A DNA stretch of 64,000 nt from positions 248,001-312,000 of the forward strand of contig NZ_JAEEGB010000005.1 in assembly GCF_016316925.1 (NCBI RefSeq), read 5' to 3'. The position numbers and the translations under genes were made by a program. Shown here piece after piece: positions 1 through 9,971 of this stretch (positions are counted from its first letter, which is position 1; every line of letters starts with the position of its first letter). Under the pieces are notes generated by a model that worked only from the letters and a program-made list of their open reading frames with translations, did no database searches and was not told the DNA's origin. The stretch comes from Clostridium aciditolerans. GTDB lineage: Bacteria; Bacillota; Clostridia; Clostridiales; Clostridiaceae.

Positions 1-60
1 AAAATAACCAGTCAGTATTATATTGGGCTTATTTTTTTATTTCAGATGCCTAAATCCAGA

Positions 61-82
61 TTATAGAGTTTAAACTCTATAA
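61..82. promoter_or_regulatory. Perfect 22-bp palindrome before the solute-binding protein gene
   Basis: Positions 61-82 read the same on both strands (arms TTATAGAGTTT / AAACTCTATAA, no spacer). It ends 6 bases before the GGAGG ribosome binding site of the next gene. It has no T-run behind it, so a dimeric repressor operator is more likely than a terminator. The regulator is not in the window. Confidence 0.55.
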
Positions 83-104
83 TAACTTGGAGGTGTTAAC
101 GTTA

Positions 105-1421
105 ATGAGATTGGTAAATTTTAAATATTTTATGCTAATTGTCATACTTCTATTTCTTTCTGCGCTCACAGCCTGTTCTAAATCCTCACCACAGGTAATC
201 TCCCCCAAGAGCGAAAGAAAAGTAAAACTTAGATGTGTTATGTCCTCGGAAGATAACATCAAGTTAGAGGCATTCAAAACTTTTGCGGCAGATATAAAAA
301 CTCAATTTCCAGACTATGATATAAGCTTCAGCTTCATAAAGGGTGATATACAGAACTATCAAACAAAAATAAAGGTACTTTTATCCTCAAATGATAAACC
401 TGATATTTTTTTCTCAAATGGAGATGGTTTTTCTGATGAGCTTTTATCTGCGAATGTAGTACAACCTGTAGATAAATATTTAAATGAATTAAAATTCTGG
501 GATATGGTTATTCCTTCAGCAAAAGTCGATGGCTCCGATAGTCATATATATGCAGTGCCTTTCGAGGAAGTATATTATCAAATGATTGAAATAAACACTG
601 CTTTATTTGAACAAAACAATATTAAACCTCCTACTAATTTTGAGGAACTTAAAATTGCTGTTTCTACATTTAAGTCCAAAGGACTTGTGCCTATAGCCCT
701 CGCTGGGAAAGATGGAAGAGCTGTATATAATATGGTTGAAGGATTTGCATGCACCATTGATCCACAAGTTACCAAAAAAATTATGAATGGCAAAGAAAAG
801 TTTTCTGATGAATCTTTTAAAGAGGCTGCATCCAGCGTAAAAGATTTAATAGACATGGGTGCCTTTGGAGATAATCCTAAGTCCCTTACAGATGCAGATG
901 CTGCTAACCTTTTTTATTCAGGTAAAGCCGCTATGTATTGTGCAAGTTCCTCAGATTTTAAGATATCTAATCAAAAACTTAATGGAAAGTGCAGATTACT
1001 TTATTACCCTTATATAGGAAAATCAAAGTCAATTGTCTCGAATAATCTTGTAGGCGGCTTACGAAAAAATTCAGGCTTGCTTATTTCATCAACCTCGGAG
1101 CATCCAAAAGAAGCAGTGAAGCTAGCTATAGAAATGTCCAAGTATTATAATAAGTATTTATATGAAAAACAAGGTAATCCTTCAATCATTTATATTCCTA
1201 GTAAGCAAAGCTGGAAATTAGCTAGTAGTGCTCCTGTATCCCTGCAGCAATTTACGAAAGATTTATCTGTTAATAAAAATATTACCGCCGCCTTACTACA
1301 AGGTAACATAAATGTTAATGCATCAAAGGCAGTAATTGAGGATTCTTCGGCATTTATGACCGGTCTTCTCTCTGTAGATAGCTATACCAGAGAAATGGAT
1401 AATGGATTAAAGTTAAAATAA
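105..1421 (+). CDS. Extracellular solute-binding lipoprotein (ABC sugar-binding type)
   Basis: Probable family 1 solute-binding protein that delivers a sugar or oligosaccharide to an ABC importer. The N-terminus is a lipoprotein signal: basic start, hydrophobic stretch, then the lipobox LTAC, so Cys would be lipidated and the protein held on the outer membrane face. The body has the usual features of the family (early YAVPFEEVYYQM, then the FYSGKAAMYCASS stretch). ATG at 105 is preferred over the upstream in-frame TTG at 87 because GGAGGTG at 89-95 sits 9 bases before it. No permease or ATPase gene adjoins it, so it is an orphan binding protein that must borrow a transporter or act as a sensor subunit. 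A palindrome lies just upstream. The hydrolase gene follows 27 bases later on the same strand. Confidence 0.82.
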   Translation: MRLVNFKYFMLIVILLFLSALTACSKSSPQVISPKSERKVKLRCVMSSEDNIKLEAFKTFAADIKTQFPDYDISFSFIKGDIQNYQTKIKVLLSSNDKPDIFFSNGDGFSDELLSANVVQPVDKYLNELKFWDMVIPSAKVDGSDSHIYAVPFEEVYYQMIEINTALFEQNNIKPPTNFEELKIAVSTFKSKGLVPIALAGKDGRAVYNMVEGFACTIDPQVTKKIMNGKEKFSDESFKEAASSVKDLIDMGAFGDNPKSLTDADAANLFYSGKAAMYCASSSDFKISNQKLNGKCRLLYYPYIGKSKSIVSNNLVGGLRKNSGLLISSTSEHPKEAVKLAIEMSKYYNKYLYEKQGNPSIIYIPSKQSWKLASSAPVSLQQFTKDLSVNKNITAALLQGNINVNASKAVIEDSSAFMTGLLSVDSYTREMDNGLKLK

Positions 1422-1448
1422 CATAGTTACTTTCTGGAGATGGTTTTA

Positions 1449-2426
1449 ATGAACAACTTAGAAGTAAAAGTACCTAAGCCCAAAAAGAAATATAAATTAA
1501 TATTATCAGTAGCAATAGTATTATTATCTATTGTAAATCTAATAGGCTTATATTTTGGTAATATGTACTATCAAAATATATGTAAGATATCTATTAATAG
1601 AGCCAACACAGATATTGGATACTACAAAAACAGCTTTAATTTTAAACGTTTTGAAACTCTTGAATCCTATGATATATCTATAGAGTCCAGCTTTGGATAC
1701 AAACTTGCTGGTACATATATATTCAATCCTAAGCCTACAAATAATACTGTTATTATAGTTCATGGTATTACCGCAAGCCGTTGGGAATCGATGAAATATG
1801 CTGACATGTATCTTGACATGGGCTTCAATGTAGTTGTATATGATTCAAGATATCATGGCAAAAGTGGAGGTAATGATATATCTTTAGGTTTCTTTGAAAA
1901 AACTGACCTTGATAACATAGTCAAATGGGTGAGGTGGGTGAACCCTAATGCTATACTGGGTGTACATGGTGAGTCCCTTGGTGCAGTCACTGCTTTGCTG
2001 CAGGCAAACTTAGACCAGACGAAAAAAAATGTAAGCTTCTACGTAGTAGATTGTCCCTATTCTGATATTTCGGAACTATTAAGTATGAAACTGGCCGGAG
2101 ATGAAAAACCTCATTTAGGACTTGCTTCTGGATTTATTCTTTTCTATGCAAACATGATAGCACTTAATAAATCTGGATTTTCATTATACGCAGTGTCTCC
2201 TATAAAAGCAATAAAAAATATTAAAACTCCCATAATGTTTATTCATGGCAGTAATGATACCTTTATACCGGCATCAATGTCTTTAGAATTGTATCTAGAA
2301 AAGCCAGGTCCTAAAACCATATATATTTCGCCAGATGCTGAACATGCCATGTCCTACTTCATCAATAAAGCTGAATATACTGCAAAAGTAAAGCAGTTTC
2401 TTATTCAAAATAAAATTATTTCTTAG
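1449..2426 (+). CDS. Membrane-anchored alpha/beta hydrolase
   Basis: Serine hydrolase of the alpha/beta fold, similar in layout to Bacillus YqkD-type proteins. One hydrophobic segment near the N-terminus (about residues 17-38) anchors it, with the catalytic domain probably outside the cell. Visible motifs: the oxyanion strand VIIVHG, the nucleophile elbow GVHGESLGA, an acid in FIHGSNDTFI and the catalytic His in DAEHAMSY. ATG at 1449 is chosen because GGAG at 1436-1439 directly abuts the ATG at 1440 but is 9 bases from this one. It probably shares a transcript with the binding protein. The substrate cannot be told from sequence. An inverted-repeat element starts 6 bases after the stop codon. 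Confidence 0.78.
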   Translation: MNNLEVKVPKPKKKYKLILSVAIVLLSIVNLIGLYFGNMYYQNICKISINRANTDIGYYKNSFNFKRFETLESYDISIESSFGYKLAGTYIFNPKPTNNTVIIVHGITASRWESMKYADMYLDMGFNVVVYDSRYHGKSGGNDISLGFFEKTDLDNIVKWVRWVNPNAILGVHGESLGAVTALLQANLDQTKKNVSFYVVDCPYSDISELLSMKLAGDEKPHLGLASGFILFYANMIALNKSGFSLYAVSPIKAIKNIKTPIMFIHGSNDTFIPASMSLELYLEKPGPKTIYISPDAEHAMSYFINKAEYTAKVKQFLIQNKIIS

Positions 2427-2431
2427 TTTTT

Positions 2432-2693
2432 TATAAAGGTACTAGTCCGAAAGTTAACTTATACGCCGGTATATGTTTCCAAGCTTCAGCACGTTAAAAA
2501 CTTTTAGCCAGTCTAAAGCTTGTGTTCCAAGATAACCTAAGAACTTTCGAGAACTCGCTGTGCTCAAACAACTCTAAAGTTCTAAGGTTCTTTTAAAACC
2601 CTTCACTAAGACTGGCACAAAGTTTTTAAATCTACTTCAGCTTTGGAAACATATCCCTCTGTATAAGTCAACTTTCTAGTTAATTTCTCTATA
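2432..2693. mobile_element. MITE-like inverted-repeat element, copy 1
   Basis: 262 bp with long imperfect terminal inverted repeats. The left end reads TATAAAGGTACTAGTCCGAA and the right end, on the other strand, TATAGAGAAATTAACTAGAA, both followed by AAGTTRACTTATAC. Pairing continues inward through ATATGTTTCCAA, AAAAACTTT and GCCAGTC, so the whole element could fold into one hairpin. No ORF inside. The ends match copies 2 and 3. Its right end overlaps the stop codon of the HD-GYP gene. The TA-bounded ends suggest mobilisation by an IS630/Tc1-mariner-type transposase, which is not in this window. Confidence 0.75.
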
Positions 2694-3753
2694 AAACCAA
2701 ATTTTTTATTTGCAGGTCTCTTTCTTTTCTCAGGTCTATAAATTCTCCTTCATCTAATAGTAGCGGTCTTGACAAATCGTTTATATGTATTTGTATTATT
2801 TTACATACTTTATCTGTATCTAATAATATATTTTCCCCTACATAATAGTTTATTATATGTTCTATGAATATCTTACAATATTCATAATCCAATCTTCCTA
2901 AGCTCTCTTTTTGAATTGTCTCTAAAGCTGCAAAAGGATCTTCTCTCTTTTTATATGTCCTGTTTGAGTTAACTGCATCAAAGGTGTCTGCAATAGCGAT
3001 TATTTTAGCAAAAGGATGTATTTTATCTCCTTTTACCCCTAAAGGATAGCCAGAGCCATCTAATCTTTCATGGTGCATAAGTATGCCATAAGTCACTGAA
3101 TTGTGTAAGTATGGTATTTCCTTTACAAAATTATAACTAATAACAGGGTGTTCTCTTATAATTTCTTTTTCTTTTGTTGTTAAAAACCCTGGCTTATACA
3201 ATATGTTCTTATCAATTTTTGTCTTACCAAAATCATGTAAAATTGCTGCATAGGTTAAAAATTTGATTTCTTTTTCGTCAAAGCCTATCCACTTGCCAAG
3301 TATAGAACTTAGCGCTGCTACATTAACAGAATGTTTAAATATACAATCATTATCGCTTCCATAAAGCACTATATTCTTTATAACAGCACTAGGTGAGTTT
3401 AATTCTTTCTCAACCCTGTTTGCGAAATTCCTAATTTCAGTTATACCAACTTTTATTCTTCCATCCATACTTTCAAATATTTCTTCTACATTATTTGAGA
3501 ATTCGTCAAAACTTCTTTTAACTTCTTCTACGGTTTTTATTCTATTTATTATAATATTCTCATCTTCATAATCATCTTCACTATAAACCATTATCTTATA
3601 TTCAAAATATCTATCTTTTAATCTCTTTATTAAATCATCAGTGAGCTCCACCCCTTCAGAAACTAACACTATATTTCCAGACTTTATTTCTTCCGCTACT
3701 ATCATTCCAGATTTCAGCTCATGAATTCTCATAGAAACTTTTTTTAATTTCAT
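2689..3753 (-). CDS. HD-GYP domain protein (probable c-di-GMP phosphodiesterase)
   Basis: Predicted cytoplasmic phosphodiesterase that hydrolyses cyclic di-GMP. The N-terminal ~110 residues form a DUF3391-like region. The HD-GYP domain follows, with the metal-binding HDFGKTKI, the second metal His pair in MHHERLDGSGYP and the family tail IIAIADTFDAV. All signature residues are present, so it is probably active. GAGAGG lies 11 bases before the ATG. The TAG stop lies inside the TATAG end of inverted-repeat copy 1. The protein is a close paralogue of the one at 48899-49954, with the same length and architecture. It is transcribed divergently from the secreted-protein gene at 3985. Confidence 0.88.
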   Translation of the reverse strand: MKLKKVSMRIHELKSGMIVAEEIKSGNIVLVSEGVELTDDLIKRLKDRYFEYKIMVYSEDDYEDENIIINRIKTVEEVKRSFDEFSNNVEEIFESMDGRIKVGITEIRNFANRVEKELNSPSAVIKNIVLYGSDNDCIFKHSVNVAALSSILGKWIGFDEKEIKFLTYAAILHDFGKTKIDKNILYKPGFLTTKEKEIIREHPVISYNFVKEIPYLHNSVTYGILMHHERLDGSGYPLGVKGDKIHPFAKIIAIADTFDAVNSNRTYKKREDPFAALETIQKESLGRLDYEYCKIFIEHIINYYVGENILLDTDKVCKIIQIHINDLSRPLLLDEGEFIDLRKERDLQIKNLVL

Positions 3754-3984
3754 ATTCTATATACCTCTCATCCAGTGAAGTTAATTTATTATGCATTTTA
3801 ATAAATGTTAAAAATCATTAACATAAGTTTATAAAAAATTCATCTTTAATCATTAATTCTACAAAATACAATAATTTCCTTTAAAGTTTTAAAAACATTA
3901 CATAATCTTTTTATATTTTTTATGGAACAATTTTCTTTATTTATCGTCTAATATAATGAAAAGACAATAAAGGAGGCAATAAAA

Positions 3985-4620
3985 ATGCTAAAAGATTTAA
4001 TATTGGCAGGGGTCATAGCAACTTCTGTAATGACATCCAGTACAGCATATTCTGGGACAAACACTGAAATTAAAAAAAGTACAGGAGGTGATTTAAGCTA
4101 TATTACAGTGGCGGATGCATCCATGTATGATGGTAAAATAACTGATGTAAAGAAAACAAAGGATGGATTGGATGTAATGGTGTCAAAGCTTGGAGAAAGT
4201 GATTCTCCCCTTAACTCATTAATTTTTCATGTAAATAATGATACAAAACTTAATGTAGCTAAGGAAACTTTAAAAATAGGAGACAGAGTAAACGTATTTT
4301 TCTCTGGTGCTGTCACAAGAAGTATACCTGGGCAAGCTACTGCAATTGCTATAAACCAGTTAAAAGAAGATTGTGTGTATGAAGGACAAATAGAGGAAGT
4401 AATAGACAATAAATATGGTAAATCAATATCTGTAGTATCTGATAGTAAAAACTCTAATTTTGATAAAATAATATTTAATATAAGCGATAAAACATCTTTC
4501 AACAATGGTAGTCTTTTAGATTTGAAGAAAGGCGCTAAAGTCAAGGTAGTTTATGGACCTGTAATGACAATGAGCCTTCCACCTCACACTACCGCTTTAA
4601 ATATAGAATTTGTAAAATAA
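3985..4620 (+). CDS. Secreted protein with two tandem repeats, function unknown
   Basis: Family not recognised. A short signal peptide (about residues 1-23, ending TAYSG) is followed by two repeats of about 80 residues. Repeat 1 begins YDGKITDVKK and ends TAIAINQL; repeat 2 begins YEGQIEEVID and ends TALNIEFV. Both contain a SLIFHV/KIIFNI strand, a [IL]K[IK]G block and a closing PGQAT/PPHTT turn, which suggests small beta-barrels resembling OB folds. GGAGG lies 9 bases before the ATG, and a TATAAT box (3952-3957) is well placed as its -10. The gene is monocistronic and ends at a bidirectional terminator. Confidence 0.7.
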   Translation: MLKDLILAGVIATSVMTSSTAYSGTNTEIKKSTGGDLSYITVADASMYDGKITDVKKTKDGLDVMVSKLGESDSPLNSLIFHVNNDTKLNVAKETLKIGDRVNVFFSGAVTRSIPGQATAIAINQLKEDCVYEGQIEEVIDNKYGKSISVVSDSKNSNFDKIIFNISDKTSFNNGSLLDLKKGAKVKVVYGPVMTMSLPPHTTALNIEFVK

Positions 4621-4680
4621 AGTCTAAGTTCCTCTGAAGCTAAGAATTTCTTTATGTACTAAAACATAATTTTAGAAATG

Positions 4681-4720
4681 TAGATAAGGTGCAAGCAAAA
4701 AATTGCCTGCACCTTATCTA
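4681..4720. terminator. Bidirectional terminator between convergent genes
   Basis: Perfect 13-bp stem, TAGATAAGGTGCA (4681-4693) with TGCACCTTATCTA (4708-4720), between the gene ending at 4620 and the permease gene ending at 4718. The TAG stop of the permease gene is part of the stem. Confidence 0.75.
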
Positions 4721-5929
4721 TTCGTATCTTAAGGCATCTATAGGATCAAGGTCTGCTGCTTTTTTGGCAGGGTATATTCCGAAAAATATGCCTACTGCTG
4801 ATGAAAACATTATAACTCCTACTATTACCAGCGGTGAGACCACTGGAGTTATGCCTGCAAAGATCCCTATTAAGTAAGCTCCTACAATACCTAAAATCAT
4901 TCCGATTATTCCGCCAATAACAGATATAATAACGGATTCCGTTAAAAATTGAAGAAGTATATTTCGTGTAGTAGCACCTATCGCCTTCCTTATACCTATT
5001 TCCCTTGTTCTTTCTGTTACAGAAACAAGCATAATATTCATAACTCCAATCCCGCCTACAAGCAGTGATATAGCTGCAACTGCTCCTATAAATGCTGTGA
5101 AAATTCCTAGTACCTTATTGACTTGACTGAGCTGTTTCATCATACTCTCTGCTTTATAAACCTCTCTGCCAGCATTGTTATGTCTGCTTTCTAATACACT
5201 TATAGCACCATTACCTGCATTTTCACTTTCCTCCTTAGAAGTTGCCACTACAATCATTGAGTCAATAAGTTTGTCATTTGGGTATAATTCCTGAACTAAA
5301 GTTGCCGGTGCTGATACCATTGCAGGAATGTTCTCATCGGAGCCTCCTCCGAATATCCCCATTTGGCTTTTCGCTATCCCAACAATAACAGCTTTTTTAG
5401 GTGAAATTTTTGGACCAACATTTACACTTTGCCCTACTGCATCATCGTATCCAAATAAAGCTTTAGCAGAGGTTTCATCTATTACGATTACAGGCTTTCC
5501 TTCTAGATATTCTTCTGTATTAAAATATCTTCCAAACAACATTTCCGTATTATCTATATTTGCATAATCATCGTTAACTCCATTTATAAATGCTCTTTTA
5601 GACTTAATATCCGAACCTATTATGCCCTGCTTTTGCATAACAGGTGATGAATATTTTACTGATGGAATTCTTTCCTTAACCTGCCTTACATCATTTAAAT
5701 CTATATAATCACTTTGAGAAGCTTTTTGAGGATTTACCTTTATATTTACTGATGCTGCTCCTATTTTTTCAAATTCCCCTGTGATGGCACTTTGCCCACC
5801 TTGGCCTAGAGAAACTATTGTGATAACAGAACTTATTCCTATAATAATTCCAAGCATAGTTAGAAAAGATCTCATTTTATTTGCCTTTACACTTTCTATA
5901 GCTATTTTAAAGTTTTCTTTAATATTCAT
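4718..5929 (-). CDS. MacB-type ABC transporter permease
   Basis: Membrane subunit of a MacAB-like exporter that couples cytoplasmic ATP hydrolysis to movement of peptides or drugs across the envelope. Topology is typical of the FtsX/MacB family: an N-terminal membrane helix after KANKMRSFLTMLGIIIGISS, a large extracytoplasmic domain (about residues 45-270) and three C-terminal membrane helices. The conserved SVTERTREIGIRKAIGAT precedes the third helix. It overlaps the ATPase gene by 4 bases and is the last gene of a three-gene operon (adaptor, ATPase, permease). Confidence 0.88.
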   Translation of the reverse strand: MNIKENFKIAIESVKANKMRSFLTMLGIIIGISSVITIVSLGQGGQSAITGEFEKIGAASVNIKVNPQKASQSDYIDLNDVRQVKERIPSVKYSSPVMQKQGIIGSDIKSKRAFINGVNDDYANIDNTEMLFGRYFNTEEYLEGKPVIVIDETSAKALFGYDDAVGQSVNVGPKISPKKAVIVGIAKSQMGIFGGGSDENIPAMVSAPATLVQELYPNDKLIDSMIVVATSKEESENAGNGAISVLESRHNNAGREVYKAESMMKQLSQVNKVLGIFTAFIGAVAAISLLVGGIGVMNIMLVSVTERTREIGIRKAIGATTRNILLQFLTESVIISVIGGIIGMILGIVGAYLIGIFAGITPVVSPLVIVGVIMFSSAVGIFFGIYPAKKAADLDPIDALRYE

Positions 5930-6627
5930 ATACTCACCACTTCAATCCTATCCTTTACTGCTTCATCACTTACTATTTCACCATCTTTAAATCTTACAAT
6001 TCTCTTTGTATATTTTGCTACATCTGGCTCATGAGTTACCATTATTATAGTTGCACCTTCACTATTTAAATCCTGAAATATTTTTAATATTTCCATTGTA
6101 GATTTGCTGTCTAAGTTTCCAGTGGGCTCATCTGCCATAATTACCGCTGGGTTATTTACTATCGCCCGAGCTATAGCTACTCTTTGCTTTTGACCTCCAG
6201 AAATTTCATTTGGTCTGTGCTTTACTCTTTCCTTAAGGCCAACCTTTTCAAGAGCAATCATAGCCTTTTCTTTTCTTTCCTTTTCTGAAAGCCCGGCATA
6301 TATCATAGGCAGCTCCACATTTTCTAAAACTGTCATACGTGGCAGTAGGTTAAAAGCTTGGAAAACAAAACCTAGTTCCTTGTTTCTTATTGCAGCAAGT
6401 TCTTCCTCTTTTAAGTTGGATACGTCATTATTATTTAACATATATCTTCCTTCATCCATTCTATCCAAGCAACCTAAAATATTCATAAATGTTGATTTTC
6501 CAGAGCCAGAAGGTCCCATTATAGATGTAAATTCTCCTCTTTCTACTTTGAGACTTACTCCTTTTAATGCTTTAAAACTTAGCTCTCCAGTTCTATATAT
6601 TTTCACTATATCTTCTACCTCAAGCAT
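5926..6627 (-). CDS. MacB/LolD-type ABC transporter ATPase
   Basis: Stand-alone nucleotide-binding subunit of the exporter. Motifs: Walker A GPSGSGKST, Q-loop in FVFQAFNLLP, signature ISGGQKQRVAIARAI, Walker B IMADEPTGNLD and the H-loop MVTHEPD. The length of 233 residues is normal for the LolD/MacB family. GGAGGG lies 8 bases upstream of the ATG. It is translationally coupled to the permease by an ATGA overlap and begins 12 bases after the adaptor gene ends. Confidence 0.92.
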   Translation of the reverse strand: MLEVEDIVKIYRTGELSFKALKGVSLKVERGEFTSIMGPSGSGKSTFMNILGCLDRMDEGRYMLNNNDVSNLKEEELAAIRNKELGFVFQAFNLLPRMTVLENVELPMIYAGLSEKERKEKAMIALEKVGLKERVKHRPNEISGGQKQRVAIARAIVNNPAVIMADEPTGNLDSKSTMEILKIFQDLNSEGATIIMVTHEPDVAKYTKRIVRFKDGEIVSDEAVKDRIEVVSI

Positions 6628-6639
6628 AGCTCTTCCCTC

Positions 6640-7788
6640 CTATGCCACTTCTCTTACTTTAGTTCCATCAGTAATGTTACTGCTTGGATTTAAAATAACT
6701 TTATCTCCTTGTGCCAAACCCTCAGTAACCTCCGCCTCTACATCTGACTTAATTCCTGTTTTTATATCCTTCTTTTGTGCTATTCCGTTATTATTTATAA
6801 AAATATAACTTTTTCCATACTTATCTGTTTTTATAGCTTCAGCAGGTACCTTTAGTACGTTTGCTTTAAATGCCGTCAGAATATCTATATCTGTATCAAA
6901 ATCTACCTTTAAGTTTTCAGAACCATTTAATATATCTATATCTGCTAAAAGAGTAGTTTCTCCCCCTGTTGGAGATTGTGTTTTAGTAGGAGCTGGATTT
7001 ATAAAAGCAACTTTTCCTTTGTAAGATTTACCTGGCGCTTTTATTACTGCCTCCTGTCCTATTTTTACCTTATCCGCATCATATTTCCCAAGGGATACCT
7101 GCGCCTTTAAATTGTTTAAGTCCTGAACAACAGCTAAGGGCTGAGCAGGATTTGCAGTAGTTCCCTCTACTGCATTTAGTGCTGTCACTACACCATCTAT
7201 CTGTGATACAACACCATTTTTTACACTACTCAGTCTTGAATTCGCAGCATCTAAAGAGGTCTTTGCAAGCTCAATAGCATTATTTGCCTCTTCTACTTTT
7301 ACATTCGAAATTGGTTGTATTGCATCTCTTTGCTGTTTTAAACCTGGAAGTAAAGCTTTCACTGATGGGTCTTTACTATTTTCCGCTTCCCGTATTTTTT
7401 CATCTAAATCACTAATTTTTGAATTTATATTTCCAACTTGATTCTCTAGTTCTTGCTTCTGCAAAACAGCATTGTTATACTGAAGCTCAGCCTGCCTAAG
7501 TTGAGTACTTAAGTCCGAAATATCATAGCTTATTAAGCTTTGACCACTTTTTACCTTGTCTCCCACTGCTACATTTATTTTTTGTATTTTTAACTGTGCT
7601 CCATAGTATTCCTTAGAGTTCTTCGATTTTATTGTAGCTGTGGTAGACAAATACGATTGTATGTCGCCTTTCTTTGCAACAGCTGTCTTAACTTGTTTTA
7701 TCTCCGCTTTATTTTTGGTGTATATTCCAAGAGCTGCAATTGCACCTATAATTACTATTGACGTTATTATCACTACCTTTTTTTTCAT
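6640..7788 (-). CDS. HlyD/RND-type adaptor protein of the ABC exporter
   Basis: Membrane-fusion-type adaptor with one N-terminal membrane anchor (about residues 5-23). Next comes a biotinyl-lipoyl-like half motif (KINVAVGDKVKSGQSLISYD), a coiled-coil hairpin (about residues 85-185, rich in QAELQYNN and KIREAENSK repeats), the second lipoyl half (SQIDGVVTALNAVEGT), then beta-barrel and MP domains. In Gram-positive MacAB-like systems this protein works with the permease without an outer-membrane channel. It is the first gene of the operon, with a GAGGAG ribosome binding site. A regulator is not adjacent. Confidence 0.87.
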   Translation of the reverse strand: MKKKVVIITSIVIIGAIAALGIYTKNKAEIKQVKTAVAKKGDIQSYLSTTATIKSKNSKEYYGAQLKIQKINVAVGDKVKSGQSLISYDISDLSTQLRQAELQYNNAVLQKQELENQVGNINSKISDLDEKIREAENSKDPSVKALLPGLKQQRDAIQPISNVKVEEANNAIELAKTSLDAANSRLSSVKNGVVSQIDGVVTALNAVEGTTANPAQPLAVVQDLNNLKAQVSLGKYDADKVKIGQEAVIKAPGKSYKGKVAFINPAPTKTQSPTGGETTLLADIDILNGSENLKVDFDTDIDILTAFKANVLKVPAEAIKTDKYGKSYIFINNNGIAQKKDIKTGIKSDVEAEVTEGLAQGDKVILNPSSNITDGTKVREVA

Positions 7789-8020
7789 GGCACTACTCCT
7801 CTCTAGTATAAATAGCCTAAAAGTTTAATTTATATATATATTTTTATAATCCAAATTCCTAGATTGTCTATCTATGATATTCCTTATATTTTTAGTATTT
7901 AATAAATTTATATTCATTATCTATTGCGTATTTTGTAGTACTTATAAATAACCTTTTATTATTTATACTTTTTTTCTTAAGAAATTAGCAATTTTTTCAA
8001 ATTGTTTTATACACGCAAAA

Positions 8021-8051
8021 AAGGAACTTGTTACATTATCACAAGTTCCTT
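8021..8051 (-). terminator. Terminator of the chemotaxis receptor gene
   Basis: Perfect 11-bp stem AAGGAACTTGT / ACAAGTTCCTT with a 9-base loop, followed on the minus strand by TTTTTT. It lies 38 bases beyond the receptor stop codon. Confidence 0.8.
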
Positions 8052-8089
8052 ATAATTAATCATCTGATACTAGATAGCATATAAAAATA

Positions 8090-9793
8090 TTATATTTTAA
8101 ATTTTTTAACTAGATTGTTTAGCTTTTCTGCCAGCTCAGCTTGGCTTTGAGCAGTCTTTGCTACTCCTTCTAAAGATGCTGTTGAATCATTTATACTTCC
8201 TAATATTTCTTCTGAGCTTGCTGCTGACTGCTGTGCAGTTGCTGACACACTTTGAGAAGACTGACTTACTTGTTCTACAGAGTCTGATATGGTTTGAGAT
8301 GAAGCAGATACTTCCTTCCAGCTTTTAACCATATTTAAGGCATCTTGTTCATATTTTGCCGCAGTATCTACTAAAAACTGATAATCAGGATTTACAGTAT
8401 CTTCTATATATCTTAGTAATTCTTGGGCATTTGTGGAAAGATTAAAAAATGAATTTCTAACTTGAATTACAATGTTATCTATACTCGAGACGCTATGAGC
8501 AGATTGTTCCGCAAGTTTTCTTACCTCATCTGCTACTACAGCAAATCCTTTTCCATGTTCTCCCGCTCTTGCAGCTTCGATTGCAGCATTTAAAGCTAAC
8601 AAGTTTGTTTGCGAAGCAATATCACCTATTTCTTCTGCCATTACCTTGATTTCTTCAACTATCTTGCCTTCTTCAATTGCTTTAAGTATACTATCCTGCT
8701 GTTTTTCATAAATCTGTCTTGAATTTCCAATCGATTCCATACCTTTATTTTTTACAGTAATAGCTCTTTTTTCTACATCTATAGAATATAAATTAGATTG
8801 TTTTGCATTGTTTGCAAGTAGTTCTGTGTTTGAGCTTACTTCTTCTATAGCTGTACTGCTTTCCTCGATAGATGAACTCAATTCTTCAATACCAGCAGAA
8901 ATTTGTCGAGTAGATTCAGTTATATTTTCCATCTTTGATGTAATTTCTTCTATTGTACTAGATAATTCTTCGCTTGAAGCTGCAATACTGTTTGAACTGT
9001 TATTTAATTCAGCTATTAGTTCTCTTGTATTCTCTCCCGCTTTATTTAAAGCTAATGCCAAACTTCCTATTTCATCATGAACACTTATATTTATTTCCTG
9101 TGTTAAGTCTCCACTGCCAAGTGCTTCTGCAAAAATTAAGATTTTATTCAATCTTTTCGTAATCATTTGAGATATTCCATATCCTAATATAACTGAAATA
9201 AGCAATCCTATAAATGTAATACTTAAACTTGTTCTACGTGCTGCACTATACTCTAGTATATTTTCCTCGTTTGAAGCTTTAGCTAAATTTACATTAATAT
9301 CAACAAGTTCTTGAATTGCACTTTCAGTATTTTCTCTTAGCTTTTCGATATTTTGCAAGTCCGCTGCTACCTCGTCATATTTATTATCAACTACATCTTG
9401 AATTAACTTGCTTCGGCCAGTTCTATATTCTGTAAAGACCTGCTTAAATTGAGAGTACTGCTGTTTTTCTTTATCTGACATATCTGTTTGCTCATACTCT
9501 TTTAATATTTTATCATTTTCTTCTGTTAATTTATTAATTTTATTCACATATTCGTTAACCTTATTCCTGTCCTTCTCATATACAAGAAGCAAAATATTTG
9601 AACGTATTTCTTGTAAATTTTTTTGAATACTTTTAATATCACTTACTGGTATCAGATTGTTTTTATACATAGAGATAGCATTATTATTAATTTTTTTCAT
9701 GCTCAAATCTCCAGCGAACCCAACTATACCAATAAATAGCGCCACTACAATAAAGCTTAATATCAGTTTGTGTTGAATCTTTAGTTTTTTCAT
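8090..9793 (-). CDS. Methyl-accepting chemotaxis protein
   Basis: Transmembrane chemoreceptor. A first membrane helix (about residues 10-30) is followed by a four-helix-bundle sensor domain of about 155 residues, a second membrane helix (about 190-210), a HAMP linker and a long cytoplasmic signalling coiled coil. The CheA/CheW-contacting hairpin tip reads [20 protein letters not shown] then [16 protein letters not shown], which is the diagnostic block. The length of 567 residues is normal. The ribosome binding site is GGGGGGAG, and the gene has its own promoter and terminator. The ligand cannot be inferred. Confidence 0.93.
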   Translation of the reverse strand: MKKLKIQHKLILSFIVVALFIGIVGFAGDLSMKKINNNAISMYKNNLIPVSDIKSIQKNLQEIRSNILLLVYEKDRNKVNEYVNKINKLTEENDKILKEYEQTDMSDKEKQQYSQFKQVFTEYRTGRSKLIQDVVDNKYDEVAADLQNIEKLRENTESAIQELVDINVNLAKASNEENILEYSAARRTSLSITFIGLLISVILGYGISQMITKRLNKILIFAEALGSGDLTQEINISVHDEIGSLALALNKAGENTRELIAELNNSSNSIAASSEELSSTIEEITSKMENITESTRQISAGIEELSSSIEESSTAIEEVSSNTELLANNAKQSNLYSIDVEKRAITVKNKGMESIGNSRQIYEKQQDSILKAIEEGKIVEEIKVMAEEIGDIASQTNLLALNAAIEAARAGEHGKGFAVVADEVRKLAEQSAHSVSSIDNIVIQVRNSFFNLSTNAQELLRYIEDTVNPDYQFLVDTAAKYEQDALNMVKSWKEVSASSQTISDSVEQVSQSSQSVSATAQQSAASSEEILGSINDSTASLEGVAKTAQSQAELAEKLNNLVKKFKI

Positions 9794-9882
9794 TTTACTC
9801 CCCCCATAAATAAAAAATTAAACCGATTAAATATATGATATTTAGTTTATTTTTAAATTATATTTTACACACTCAACTACAT

Positions 9883-9910
9883 ATTGTACCATATATAATA
9901 TTTTTTTCAA
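9883..9910 (-). promoter_or_regulatory. Sigma-A promoter of the chemotaxis receptor
   Basis: On the minus strand TTGAAA (9910-9905) and TACAAT (9888-9883) are separated by 16 bases, about 90 bases upstream of the ATG. The receptor gene is therefore transcribed independently of the RNA that ends at about 9975. Confidence 0.6.
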
Positions 9911-9971
9911 CAAAACCTCTAATTTCCCGCTTCATATTCTTTGATATAAACCGCCATATACGAAATAACAA

